Shown piece by piece: positions 1 to 9,639 of a stretch of DNA of 64,000 nucleotides. How positions within the stretch are numbered: the stretch's first letter is position 1; each line of letters opens with the position of its first letter. The translations under genes and the position numbers were made by a program. The stretch is taken from contig VDFB02139235.1 in the NCBI GenBank assembly GCA_007258455.2, forward strand, positions 1 through 64,000. The letters are read 5' to 3'. The notes beneath the pieces are model-generated. The model made no database searches. It saw nothing but the letters and a program-made list of their open reading frames with translations, and was not told the origin of the DNA. The DNA is from Sequoia sempervirens. Taxonomy: Eukaryota > Streptophyta > Pinopsida > Cupressales > Cupressaceae.

Positions 1-986
1 CCTTGTACCTGCAATCTTGGTAGCCTTGGTGGATGAACTTGTTGATCTCATGGTTCATCAAATAGCTGTAATGGATTTGGACCATTCAAAGTTGCATTTT
101 CTTGATCACTCCATGATTTATTCTCAAAGAACATGACATCTCTACTTACCACAAATTTTTCGGTTATAGGATTGTAGAGTCTATAGGCTTTTGATTGTTC
201 ACTATAGCCTACAAAGATGCACTTTTCACTCCTATTATCAAGTTTATGTCTCAACTCCTTTGGAACGTGTGCAAATACAATGCAACCAAAAAATATAAAA
301 TGAGATACATTCAACTTTGTACCAGAACAAGCCTCTTGTGGCACTTTTCCTTGAACACTAGTTGTAGGAGATCTATTTAAAATATAAATTACAATAGCAA
401 TAGCTTCTTCCCAATAGTCATTAGATAAATTATTTTCTCTGAGCATGCATCTGGCCATATTCATGATGGTTTGATTTTTCCTTTTAGCTACTCCATTTTC
501 TTGTGGAGTATATCTTGTTGTGGTTTGCATAATGATGCCATGTTGTTTGCAAAAGTCTATGAAATATTTTGAGTTGTATTCTCCTCCTTTATCTAACCTG
601 AGCACTTTTATATATTTACCACTTTATTTTTCTGCTTCAGCTTTGAATTGTTTGAACTTTGAAAAAGTATCAGACTTATTCTTGAGAAAATAAATCCAGA
701 TTTTCCTACTAAAGTCATCAATAAAGGTCAGAAAATAAAATCTACCACCAATGGATTGATTTTTTATTGGTCCACATAGGTCTATGTGGACTAGATCTAA
801 GTGTTCTTTTTCTCTATTGGACAAAGATGGAAAGTTGTCTCTCTTATGCTTTCCAAGAATACAACTTTCACATTGACTATCAAGTGATTTTAAAACAAGG
901 AGGCCTTTAACCATACATTGCTTTTGAAGAAGACTAAGACTCTTGAAGGGTAGATTACCAAACCTAGAATTCCATAATTGTGACTC
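1..986 (-). pseudogene. Ty1/copia element A, integrase part of pol (broken, runs off left edge)
   Basis: This is the integrase region of a minus-strand Ty1/copia polyprotein, which inserts element cDNA into the host genome. It reads from 986 downward: a GAG-pre-integrase zinc-finger remnant (the usual LWH...H is LWNSRFGN, so both His are lost, while CESC is kept), then the integrase core with HIDLCGP and FIDDFSR holding the two Asp. The third catalytic residue is lost: the usual NGVAERKN reads NGVAKRKN, a Glu to Lys change. An in-frame TAA at 624-626 splits the core into two ORFs, 998-624 and 605-48. Near position 48 a frameshift ends the reading frame, although similar residues continue in another frame to the window edge. 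Reverse transcriptase and RNase H would lie beyond position 1. The gag/protease half lies at 12200-13592 and was separated by the insertion at 987-12194. It cannot be functional. Confidence 0.93.
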
Positions 987-1514
987 TGTAATGCCCATAT
1001 TTTACACTAGGGAAAAAAAATGCAACTATTTTTTTTCTTTTTGATAATGATATTAATCTTGTCCATTTGCATGGGGCTGATAAAGCCCTACTTTGTGGAT
1101 ACAAGAGAGTTGTTTTTGGCCTTACTGTTGGCTTCTTTTCTTTATCTTCTATAGAGGTGGAGATCTTGAAAAGTAAGCTGATTTTTGTGGTGTTCACTCT
1201 CAAGTATAGGAGGTGTTGTAGCTGCGATGGTATGGTAGAGCTTGGGTTTCTCTCCTATAGAGATGGAGAGTACAACTGGTTTTTGAAGATCATTGTTGGA
1301 GCCTCGTGTATTTGTGATGAACTTTCCTATAGAGGTGGAAAGGGTGTTTTGTTGGGCTTTGATACTTCTATTGTTGGTGCTTTCTTTCTGATCTATGTTT
1401 TGCAAGTTATATTCTTGGGTTCAAAGTCCCTGCCAAATCTTGGATGTACGGGGTTGTGGATCCCTTCAAAATCCATAGATTTCAGTTTAAGGTCCCAACC
1501 AAAACCTTGTCTTA

Positions 1515-1586
1515 GTGGGTTGTTGGTCCCGTCAAAACCAATGGGTTGTAGTGGGTTGTTGGTCCCATCAAAACCAATGAGTTCAA
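1515..1586. repeat. Two 36 bp tandem units
   Basis: Two nearly identical copies begin gtgggttgttggtccc at 1515 and 1551 (period 36), with a more diverged relative starting near 1450. They make the overlapping open frame 1067-1597 look protein-like with repeated VPSKPM. Nothing in that frame resembles a known protein. Confidence 0.8.
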
Positions 1587-2431
1587 GATTCATGTAGAGT
1601 CTTGGTTCTTTTATGGGTAGCCTACTGGAATTTGGCTGGTTGTTGGCTTGTTGTTTCCTTGTTTCATTGTCGGTTGCTTATGTTTCTATCTTTTTGGTAG
1701 CTTCTTCATCTTTGTGTGGGTTTTGGCTCCCCTTAAAACTTGATGGTTTTGGGTCCATTCAAAATCTGTTTATCCTCTAATCAGAAACAATAATGCCAAT
1801 ATTCGTATTAACCCCTTTTATGATTATGATAATTTTATTATGTTAATAATTGTCTTAAGTTTAGTATAATAATATCCCCCTTAATATTAATAAAGTTACA
1901 CCTGAATGAAAGTATTTCTTACTTATATATAATATACTTATCTATTTAATTATCATAGATAGTATAATCCTACTAGCCAAATTCAACACTCATAATGGTT
2001 TTCTCAAAAGCCATATCACCACTTGACAAATGTATTAACAACGCCTAGATTATATTTCCACCATCATCCTTTTTCAGTTTATTGTTGATCCGGTGGACAT
2101 TTTTTTTAGTGAAAATTGAAGTGTCTCATTTTTCTCTAGAATCAGCACCATCAGAAAGAGCTCAGTGTCCTGATTCCAACGCAACTTGAACGGAGCGAAA
2201 AGGAGTCTGTTTGTGCAAGTTATGGCCAGTCAAACCTTCGATCAAACTGGAATTAGAGGCGTCAGGAAGCGAAAAAAATGATGTTGTCAAAAGTTGTCGA
2301 AGTTGGCGTCATCGCGAAGAGCTCGTCGAGACGATTCTGGCAACGTTTGTTTCGTCGAAATCCGACATCGTATGCTCAAGATACAGCTAGTCAAAGTTTT
2401 AGGTTGACTTGTGGACCTAAAGGTACAGTGA

Positions 2432-2775
2432 TGACGTCATCATCCGTACAGATGACGTCAGCATATGGTACAGAATCTGATGTGGACAAACCAGAGTGTG
2501 ACATGCGGCATTTGTATGGACCAATCGCAGAGTGACACGTGGCAGTCCGTACGGCCAGTCAGCAGGCCACGTCATCATCCGAGTTGGCAGACACGTCATT
2601 GCACAGTCATCAGCTGAGTCAGCATGCCACGTCATCGTCTAGTCAGCAGGCCACGTCATCAGACACGTCGGCTCCCAGTGGCGGACACATCGTCAGCTTA
2701 GTTAGCGGACAGTCAGCATCGTCAGTTAATGAGAACTCGCCACGTGGCACCCTCCTAGCGTGACACGTGGCCATG
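2432..2775. promoter_or_regulatory. Dense ACGT-core cluster in LTR U3
   Basis: Two palindromic TGACGTCA sites (2432-2439, 2453-2460) are followed between about 2535 and 2770 by at least eight ACGT cores in CCACGTCATC, ACACGTCA, ACACGTGG and CCACGTGG contexts, interspersed with repeated GTCAGCAGG and GTCAGC motifs. ACGT cores are the known binding core of plant bZIP and some bHLH factors. A role as a stress- or light-responsive enhancer is inference. Confidence 0.6.
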
Positions 2776-2827
2776 CGTGGCTCCTCCATCGTCGGTGTGG
2801 GTTGAAAAAGTTGTTTGTTTGTTAAAA

Positions 2828-2903
2828 GGTTGTTGAGGGATTCGAACCCCCAACTCATCACCTCCGAATTTAGCGCCTTGCCATTACACCATTTCCGCGA
2901 GCC
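2828..2903 (-). other. tRNA-like pol III unit 1 in the 5' LTR
   Basis: Read on the minus strand, this 76-base stretch contains TGGTGTAATGG (A-box consensus with one mismatch) and, 43 bases on, GGTTCGAATCC (a perfect B box) inside a T-arm with five paired positions. TTTT follows at once (2827-2824), a pol III-type terminator. The acceptor ends pair poorly, so it is not called as a functional tRNA gene. A second copy lies at 6756-6831. Confidence 0.65.
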
Positions 2904-2965
2904 TTAGTTATATTGGGTGGTCGTTTTGTTTTGTTATTTTAAAATGGGCATATTGCTATTAAAAA

Positions 2966-3040
2966 GCCAGCCGGTGGGTTTTGAACCCCGAACCGGCCGG
3001 CTAGCAAAACGCATGGCCACCGGTAAGCCAACGATAGTGT
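2966..3040 (-). other. tRNA-like pol III unit 2 in the 5' LTR
   Basis: On the minus strand this unit has TGGCTTACCGG (A-box-like, one mismatch) and GGTTCAAAACC (B-box-like, one mismatch), then TTTTT directly after the putative 3' end (2965-2961). The sequence is GC-rich against its surroundings. Neither the acceptor nor the whole T-stem pairs well. It lies about 60 bp from unit 1 in the same orientation, antisense to the element. The 5' boundary is approximate. The copy in the 3' LTR is at about 6894-6968. Confidence 0.55.
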
Positions 3041-3312
3041 TTGAAATATTATGGGCGTCGGTTTTATTTGATGCATTGTTCAAAACGAATTCCTTGTAAA
3101 AATTAACAAACTCCCTAATTTAAACAAACAATAATCTTTTTAAAGATTAAAATGTAACCCCCAAAACTATAAAGCCCGAAAAGAAGTATTATTAAAGGGC
3201 TTAAATTTATTTATTATGTAAAAGGGGATATTTTTGAAGATTTTTATTTGTAAAAGGGAGATTGTTAAAGATTTTTATGTATTTGGAGAGATAAGGGGAA
3301 TATTTTCAAATC

Positions 3313-3354
3313 AATTGGTTAGTAACCAATTTGAGCAAATTTTATGTATAAAAG
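3313..3354 (+). promoter_or_regulatory. CCAAT inverted repeat and TATA box of the LTR promoter
   Basis: An inverted repeat (aattggtt...aaccaatt, 3313-3331) gives two divergent CCAAT boxes 16 bases upstream of TATAAAAG at 3347-3354. Transcription would start near 3380. Both motifs are conserved in the 3' LTR (TATA at 7275-7282). Confidence 0.7.
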
Positions 3355-3804
3355 GAGGGTGTAAGGTGAGAGTTGGTATTAAGTTTTTTTCAGGTGACAA
3401 AGTCTTGAAGCTGTGAAGTTAATCGAAAGAGAGGTCTTGTGGAGATTCTTTGAGTCATTCTTGCACGTCAGAGCGTTGTTATGCTGCCGAAGTGCTTGGA
3501 GAATGATTGTGGTGCTTTGTAACTGATTTTTGGAGTTAATCGGATTGGTCTCTCTATTGGAGTGGACCCAGAGACGTAGTCCTTAGAGACGAACTCCGTT
3601 ATCAACTGTTTGCACTTCTCTTCTTCTCTCTCTTTCTTTCTCTCATTTCCTTCCTTTCTGTCAAAATCACCTTGTTATCACTTTTATTTTGTTATTTCCA
3701 TAAGTTAATTTTGATTTAATTAACTTGGAATAATCATTGTAAAAGCATTGTAAAAATTAAGCATTCATTTCTGCAATTTAGTCTAGATCCTATACAGATC
3801 AAGT

Positions 3805-3816
3805 TGGTATCAGAGC
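3805..3816 (+). other. Primer binding site, initiator-Met type
   Basis: TGGTATCAGAGC lies four bases after the 5' LTR end. It matches the usual plant LTR-retrotransposon primer site complementary to the 3' end of initiator tRNA-Met. Confidence 0.9.
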
Positions 3817-3940
3817 TCTTGGTGAATATTATTGCAGTTATTTGTTTTTTTGAATGCTAACGATATCCAGGATTTGAAAGGGTGAAGGCAAGCTCGAAGA
3901 CTTTAATCCTGAGATCGGGAAATGAAGAACATTTCCGAAG

Positions 3941-5669
3941 ATGTCAGTTTCTGGAATGGAGGTTCCTGAAGAAATCAGTGAGCAAGAATTTTGAAGAGCA
4001 TTCCTCGAGATGAAGGCTAAGGTGGACATTCTTTTTCAAGAGAGACAAGAGCGGAAAGAATGTGAAGAAGGTTCGTCGAAGTAAGATGCTCGTGAAGAGA
4101 AGAAAGGGAAACAACATGGAGATGGTGACAAGCAACCAGATCCACCCTCTTCTTCTTCTCCTCCCTCTTCTCCTTCTCCTTCTTCTCCATCTTCTCCTCA
4201 TTCTATTTCTTCTAATCCTTTCAAGAGTGGGTATAAACCTAAAATCAAATTGGATGTAAAATTTGACTTGCCTAAATATTGTGGAGAACTTAATGCTAAA
4301 AAATTGGATGATTGGATTCAACAAATTGAGGTTTACTGTAGAGTCCAAAACCTAATAAATGATGTTGATAGGATCCAATTAGCTACTCTTCGTTTAGGTG
4401 GTACAGCTTTAACTTGGTGGGAGAGTAAGTCTAAGGCAGAAGTTTCACAACATGGTAGAGTCAGTTTAACTTGGGCAGAGTTTGTTAATGCACTTAAGAA
4501 GCAGTTTTATCCCCTAGGACATATGCAGCAATTAATGATGGATTGGAAAATGTTTAGGCAAGGGAAAGGTCAAACTGTCCAAGAGTACACCCATGAATTC
4601 AGGAAAAGGGCTATTGCATTGAATGTTCCTTTGTACACCGAGGACACATTGTTGAAGTACATAGGAGGTCTACATTCCTACCTTAGGCATTCCATTTTGG
4701 TTTTGAACCCTTGTAACTTGGATGAAGTATCTGTTCAAGCTACACACTTAGAGTCAAGGGGTAAAGGATCTTTTATTGATAATAATGTAAAGAAATCTTC
4801 TAAGAATGCAGAGACAGGGAAAGGAAAGAAGGCAGCTACAATCAAGAAGGATGATAAACTTTCTTGCACTCATTGTGACAAGGAAGGTCATGATGAAGAT
4901 CACTGCTGGAAGTTACATCCCGAATTGAAGCCTAAGTGGGCTCAAAGACGTAATCAGAAACAGAAAGGTAAGGAGAAAGCCTCAAATGTTGTTTTGGATC
5001 TTGGTTCAGATTCAGATGATGAGACTAAGATAACAGCGATGGGTCTAAAAGGTAAAGCTCCTATTTCTGGTGTTTCTGTTGCTAGTTGTGCTTCTTCTTC
5101 TACAGTAAATGATTTCTCTGAAGATGCAAAAAGGAATGAGCTTTTTCATTTAAGGGTTGTTGCTAAGAACAGTAAAATTGATGCACTCATAGATAGTGGT
5201 TCTCAAGTGAATTTAATTTCAGAAAGTGTTGTAAATAACTTGGGATTAAGAACTACACCACATAAGAAACCTTATCCACTAGGCTGGATTTGTGAAAATG
5301 ATAAGTTGCAAGTAACAAAACAATGCACCTTAAGGTTCACAATCACTAGTAAGTTTGTAGATGAAGTACAATTTGATGTAGTTCCATTGGATATATGTGG
5401 GATAGTGCTTGGTAGCCCTTATCTTTATGACAGAAAAGCAATCTTCTACAGGGAAAAGAACCATTATCACTTGTTTAAGGATGGCATTTAGTATATTGTA
5501 CATTCTCACAGGATTAAGACTGATCAATCTTTTGCAAACACAGGGCAGTTAAAGAGGGTAATTAATGCAAGTAAAGAGTTAACTCTTATGTCTATCAGTA
5601 CAGGTGGTTCTACACTTGAACTTGGAGTAGCTAACGGGTCAGATGTTGCAGGATGCACTTGCAGTACAG
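3941..5669 (+). pseudogene. Gag-protease polyprotein of the non-autonomous element (N- and C-terminal stops)
   Basis: Gag packages the element RNA, and the protease cleaves the polyprotein. One frame runs from ATG 3941 through the long ORF 4250-5491 to TGA near 5669. TGA (3992) and TAA (4082) interrupt the N-terminus, and TAG (5489) interrupts after the protease. In the long ORF (413 residues), about residues 1-170 are a Ty3-type Retrotrans_gag capsid domain (LTWWESK, FVNALKKQFYP, EYTHEFRKRA). A CCHC knuckle CTHCDKEGHDEDHC follows near residue 208. The retropepsin-like domain has the active-site DSGSQVNLI and the flap-side LGSPYLY near the end. A Ser/Pro-rich linker precedes the capsid domain. 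No RT follows. The body of the ORF is open over 1.2 kb, suggesting fairly recent activity. If the stops are real, translation could only begin downstream of 4084. Confidence 0.9.
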
Positions 5670-5972
5670 CATGAGAAAAAGATGATTGAAAGCATTGATG
5701 GATCCTTGGGTAAAAATGTTCCTGTTGTAAAGGATCGAATTGTTGTTGACTTATTCTCTTTCATTTCTGCATTGATGTTCAGCTTGATGCTAGTCAATTT
5801 TTGTTGGATAGTGGCTACGACAATTGATGTAGAAGCTTATGGAAGTGATAGAATAATGTTTATGTTCAACAACATTGTTGCAGTCTTCATTGTGCTTGTG
5901 AGCCAGGTTTTCAGATGTATAGAAGATACAGGACAAGTGGGGAGGCCAAGTCCTCACCTAATGTCAGATTAA
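5643..5972 (+). CDS. Small hydrophobic ORF downstream of protease, unrecognised
   Basis: This 109-residue frame overlaps the end of the Gag-protease frame and lies where RT would be expected. About residues 38-62 (LFSFISALMFSLMLVNFCWIV) and 75-92 (FNNIVAVFIVLVSQVF) look like two membrane-spanning segments. There is no similarity that I recognise. It could be an env-like or accessory remnant, the leftover C-terminal region of a parental autonomous pol, or non-coding sequence that happens to be open. It ends 41 bp before the 3' LTR. Confidence 0.35.
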   Translation: MLQDALAVQHEKKMIESIDGSLGKNVPVVKDRIVVDLFSFISALMFSLMLVNFCWIVATTIDVEAYGSDRIMFMFNNIVAVFIVLVSQVFRCIEDTGQVGRPSPHLMSD

Positions 5973-6001
5973 ATGCCACTTTTGGAGGTCCAAAAGGTCT
6001 T

Positions 6002-6013
6002 CATGGGGAGGCC
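6002..6013 (+). other. Polypurine tract
   Basis: The purine-rich atggggaggcc directly abuts the 3' LTR start, in the expected place for the plus-strand primer. Confidence 0.6.
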
Positions 6014-6755
6014 TGATCCGGTGGACATTTTTTTTAGTGAAAATTGAAGTGTCTCATTTTTCTCCAGAATCAGCACCATCAGAAAGAGCTCAGTGTCTTG
6101 ATTCCAATGCAACTTGAACGGAGCGAAAAGGAGTCTGTTTGTGCAAGTTATGGCCAGTCAAACCTTCAGTCAAACTGGAATCAGAGGTGTCAGGAAGCAA
6201 AAAAAATGATGTTGTCAAAAGTTATCTAAGTCGGCGTCATCGCAAAGAGCTCGTCGAGACGATTCCAGCAACGTTTGTTTCGTCGAAATCCGACATCGTA
6301 TGCTCAAGATACAGCTGGTCAAAGTTTCAGGTTGACTTGTGGACCTAAAGGTACAGTGATGATGTCATCATCCGTACAGCTGATGTCAGCATATGGTACG
6401 GAATCTGATGTGGAAAAACTAGAGTGTGACATGCAACATTTATACGGACCAATCGCAGAGTGACACGTGGCAGTCTGTACGCCCAGTCAGCAGGCCACGT
6501 CATCATCCGAGTTGGTAGACACGTCATTGCACAGTCATCAGCTGAGTCAGCATGCCACATCATCATCTAGTTAGCAGGCCACGTCATCAGACACGTCGGC
6601 TCCCAGTGGCGGACACATCGTCAGCTTAGTCAGCGGACAGTCAGCATCGTCAGTTAATGAGAACCCGCCACGTGGCACCCTCCTGGCGTGACACGTGGCC
6701 ATGCGTGGCTCCTCCATCATCGGTGTGGGTTGAAAAAGTTGTTTGTTTGTTAAAA

Positions 6756-6831
6756 GGTTGTTGAGGGATTCGAACCCCCAACTCATCACCTCCGAATTTA
6801 GCGCCTTGCCATTACACCATTTCTGCGAGCC
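6756..6831 (-). other. tRNA-like pol III unit 1 in the 3' LTR
   Basis: This is the equivalent of 2828-2903. The A box TGGTGTAATGG, B box GGTTCGAATCC and adjoining TTTT (6755-6752) are all kept, with one C/T change near the 5' end. Confidence 0.65.
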
Positions 6832-6893
6832 TTAGTTATATTGGGTGGTCGTTTTGTTTTGTTATTTTAAAATGGGCATATTGCTATTAAAAA

Positions 6894-6968
6894 GCCAGCC
6901 GGTGGGTTTTGAACCCCGAACCGGCCGGCTAGTGAAACACATGGCCACCGGTAAGCCAACGATAGTGT
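6894..6968 (-). other. tRNA-like pol III unit 2 in the 3' LTR
   Basis: This is the equivalent of 2966-3040. The A- and B-box-like motifs and the TTTTT run (6893-6889) are kept. A few transitions lie between the boxes. Confidence 0.55.
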
Positions 6969-7734
6969 TTGAAATATTATAGGCATCGGTTTTATTTGAT
7001 GCATTGTTCAAAACGAATGCCTTGTAAAAATTAACAAACTCCATAATTTAAACAAACAATAATCTTTTTAAAGATTAAAATGTAACCCCCAAAACTATAA
7101 AGCCCGAAAAGAAGTATTATTGAAGGGCTTAAATTTATTTATTATGTAAAAGGGGATATTTTTGAAGATTTTTATTTGTAAAAGGGAGATTGTTAAAGAT
7201 TTTTATGTATTTGGAGAGATAAGGGGAATATTTTCAAATCAATTGGTTAGTAACCAATTTGAGCAAATTTTATGTATAAAAGGAGGGTGTAAGGTGAGAG
7301 TTGGTATTAAGTTTTTTTCAGGTGACGAAGTCTTGAAGCTGTGAAGTTAATCGAAAGAGAGGTCTTGTGGAGATTCTTTGAGTCATTCTTGCACGTCAGA
7401 GCGCTGTTATGTTGCCGAAGTGCTTGGAGAATGATTGTGGTGCTTTGTAACTGATTTTTGGAGTTAATCGGATCGGTCTCTCTATTGGAGTGGACCCGGA
7501 GACGTAGTCCTTAGAGACGAACTCCGTTATCAACTGTTTTCACTTCTCTTCTTCTCTCTCTTTCTTTCTCTCATTTCCTTCCTTTCTGTCAAAATCACCT
7601 TGTTATCACTTTCATTTTGTTATTTCCATAAGTTAATTTTGATTTAATTAACTTGGAATAATCATTGTAAAAGCATTGTAAAAATTAAGCATTCATTTCT
7701 GCAATTTAGTCTAGATCCTATACAGATCAATTGT

Positions 7735-9634
7735 CGATATCCTTAGTATTACATAAGGGTGTTTAACGATACTAACGTTTCCCTTCAATCCTAAGGACAT
7801 GATGATTTATACTTGTTCCATTTATTTGTTCATCTATTATCCATTTACTTATTTATATTTGAATGTGTATATATATACACATATCCTATATATGCATAAA
7901 TACTCTATTTAATTTGAGAAGTAATTTAAAATTATATTAATAACAATTTTCATATATAAAATAAGAATGCATATCTTTTATATATATTCTATTTATTTCA
8001 GAAAATAAATTTTAAATCATAAATAAAAGAAATATCACCTTCAACTTAAAATAGTATTTTCTATAAATATTATTTTACTATGAAAGAAACCTAAAATTAC
8101 AAAATAAATTATTTATTTCTAAAAAAAGTAGTAAATCCTAATTCTTATTTTCTTTTTAATTTTCTTTACACATACTCTAATTATTATGTTCTTTATTTTA
8201 TGTTATCCTACATCTTACGGTGGGTACAACCTAGTGGAAGTCAACTGCAACCACTCCCACAGTTAGACATTTTTATACGAAGCTTGATACATCATTTTTT
8301 TGCCCTATGCTTGTAAATCCACTATACTTGGGCTCAAAATACAAATAAAGAATCATAAATGTAAATATATATTTGCTTAAACAAAACATCATTCACAGGG
8401 TTTTTGAGTAGTTATTTTGAAATGACAGGATACAAGTAGAAATAAAATGAAATATGCAGACTACACAAATAGTAACTTTTCTGTACTTTACATACATCTC
8501 TAAAATATGTTGCATAAAACCTCCAACAGGAAATATATTGCCCTTATAAATAATGCATAGAACCTTTTGAACCTAAAATTTCTGCCTGGATCATAGCGTA
8601 ATATGTTCTAACAAGAGAAACTAGTGTTGTGATAGCTTTAGAGAATTTTCTATCACCCTTATAGCATCAAGTTTATTTGAAATAATTATGAAACCTATAA
8701 GCAACGTATAGTATTTCCATGCATAGGATATGACTGGTTTTAAACTTTAAACAACTATTAGCTTTTCCTTAGTCTAGAAAAAATATGTATATTTATAAAT
8801 ATATTACTTCTACATTGATTTCTCCTTTTAACACATAAAAAATTTCCTTTCTTTGCCTCCTATATGACTTACATAAGTTTGACGCATAGCCTTCTTACAA
8901 TGCAAAAGAAACAAAAACAACTTTTAGTTGTTACATTCCAAGAATAGTAATGCAACATTTTATGCACAAACGTGGTTAAATACTCAAACATCTATTTCCC
9001 CTCCACCTTTTCTTCCCCCTATATCACATAGTTACAATTATCTTTTTGCTGGTAAATACTACAACACCATTTCAAACTTCCTCATTGCTTATTTATAACA
9101 ACAACATTCTAGAGGGGAGGTTCCTCTTAAAACTTTACAATAAAACATCCCTCCAAAACACCATAGGTAAGCTTAAATTTAAAAAACTCTTCAACCTGCA
9201 ACCTACACAATACAAAAAAAATAAAATTTATAGGCCATGGGTGCTCACCTCCCAACCTTTGGTTGGAAAACCAACCACCCCCAAGCTAGGAGGCAACCGA
9301 GGGAACCAGGCACAAACAAAACCTAGCAAAACAATATTTACACACACCAAAACAATTTCTACCATTTCACAATTACATATGGGTACTCATACCCTTTTTG
9401 AGCCTCTCCTCTTAAGGAGGGATTAAAATTCCCCATGGAGGTTCCTACTCCATACCATCCCTAAGGAGGGATGCTCTTCCCAAATTTTGGGTGAGCCTAT
9501 CCCTATACAACCCTTTTCCCATCACATAAACCACATTCAACAACACAAGAAAACAAGCACCAAAAGCATTTTGAAATAGGCATACAAACAAAACACAAGT
9601 GATAAAATACCAAGCACATTTTTACATACATGTG
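7735..9634. other. Interior of the long insertion, no gene seen
   Basis: AT-rich sequence continues the element interrupted at 2085. The frame 9046-9426 has low-complexity composition and matches nothing that I recognise. Short direct and inverted repeats of 'aaggaggga' and 'ccctaagg' lie at about 9410-9475. Confidence 0.6.
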
Positions 9635-9639
9635 TAATC

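Larger units (their letters stand above)
2086..3801 (+). repeat. 5' LTR of the Gag-protease element
   Basis: The LTR begins TGATCCGG and ends ACAGATCA, followed by the primer binding site. U3 holds an ACGT-rich block (2432-2775), two antisense tRNA-like units (2828-2903 and about 2966-3040) and a CCAAT/TATA promoter (3313-3354), so R should begin near 3380. U5 includes a long pyrimidine tract (about 3617-3660). The length equals that of the 3' LTR. Confidence 0.95.
2086..7729 (+). mobile_element. Complete non-autonomous LTR retrotransposon coding Gag-protease only
   Basis: The element is 5644 bp, flanked by a perfect 5 bp target duplication attgt (2081-2085 and 7730-7734). Both LTRs are 1716 bp and run TGATCC to GATCA. 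An initiator-Met-type primer binding site follows the 5' LTR, and a purine-rich tract precedes the 3' LTR. The 2.2 kb interior encodes Gag (Ty3-like capsid region plus CCHC knuckle) fused to an aspartic protease. It has no reverse transcriptase, RNase H or integrase, so a partner element must have mobilised it. This layout recalls the plant TR-GAG class, here with protease added. The LTRs differ by roughly 2-3% by eye, mostly C/T and G/A transitions, so the insertion is moderately young. It is nested in the insertion 987-12194. Confidence 0.93.
6014..7729 (+). repeat. 3' LTR of the Gag-protease element
   Basis: It is 1716 bp like the 5' copy and ends at the target duplication attgt. Both TGACGTCA palindromes of the 5' LTR read TGATGTCA here, as expected for decay of methylated CpG. 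Promoter motifs and both tRNA-like units are retained. Confidence 0.95.

Noticed and set aside
1067..1597. 176-codon open frame on the plus strand
   Set aside because: The repeated VPSKPM stems from 36 bp DNA repeats, composition is unlike a protein gene, and it lies inside the non-coding insertion.
2828..2903. Functional tRNA gene
   Set aside because: The B box is perfect and the length is right, but the acceptor ends pair at only about three of seven positions and no convincing anticodon arm is seen; kept as tRNA-like.
3944..4348. Arg-rich minus-strand frame
   Set aside because: It is the antisense of the Ser/Pro-rich Gag linker; the Arg runs come from reverse-complemented pyrimidine tracts.
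5643..5972. Envelope gene
   Set aside because: Two hydrophobic segments alone do not support an envelope assignment; no signal peptide, cleavage site or coiled coil is visible.
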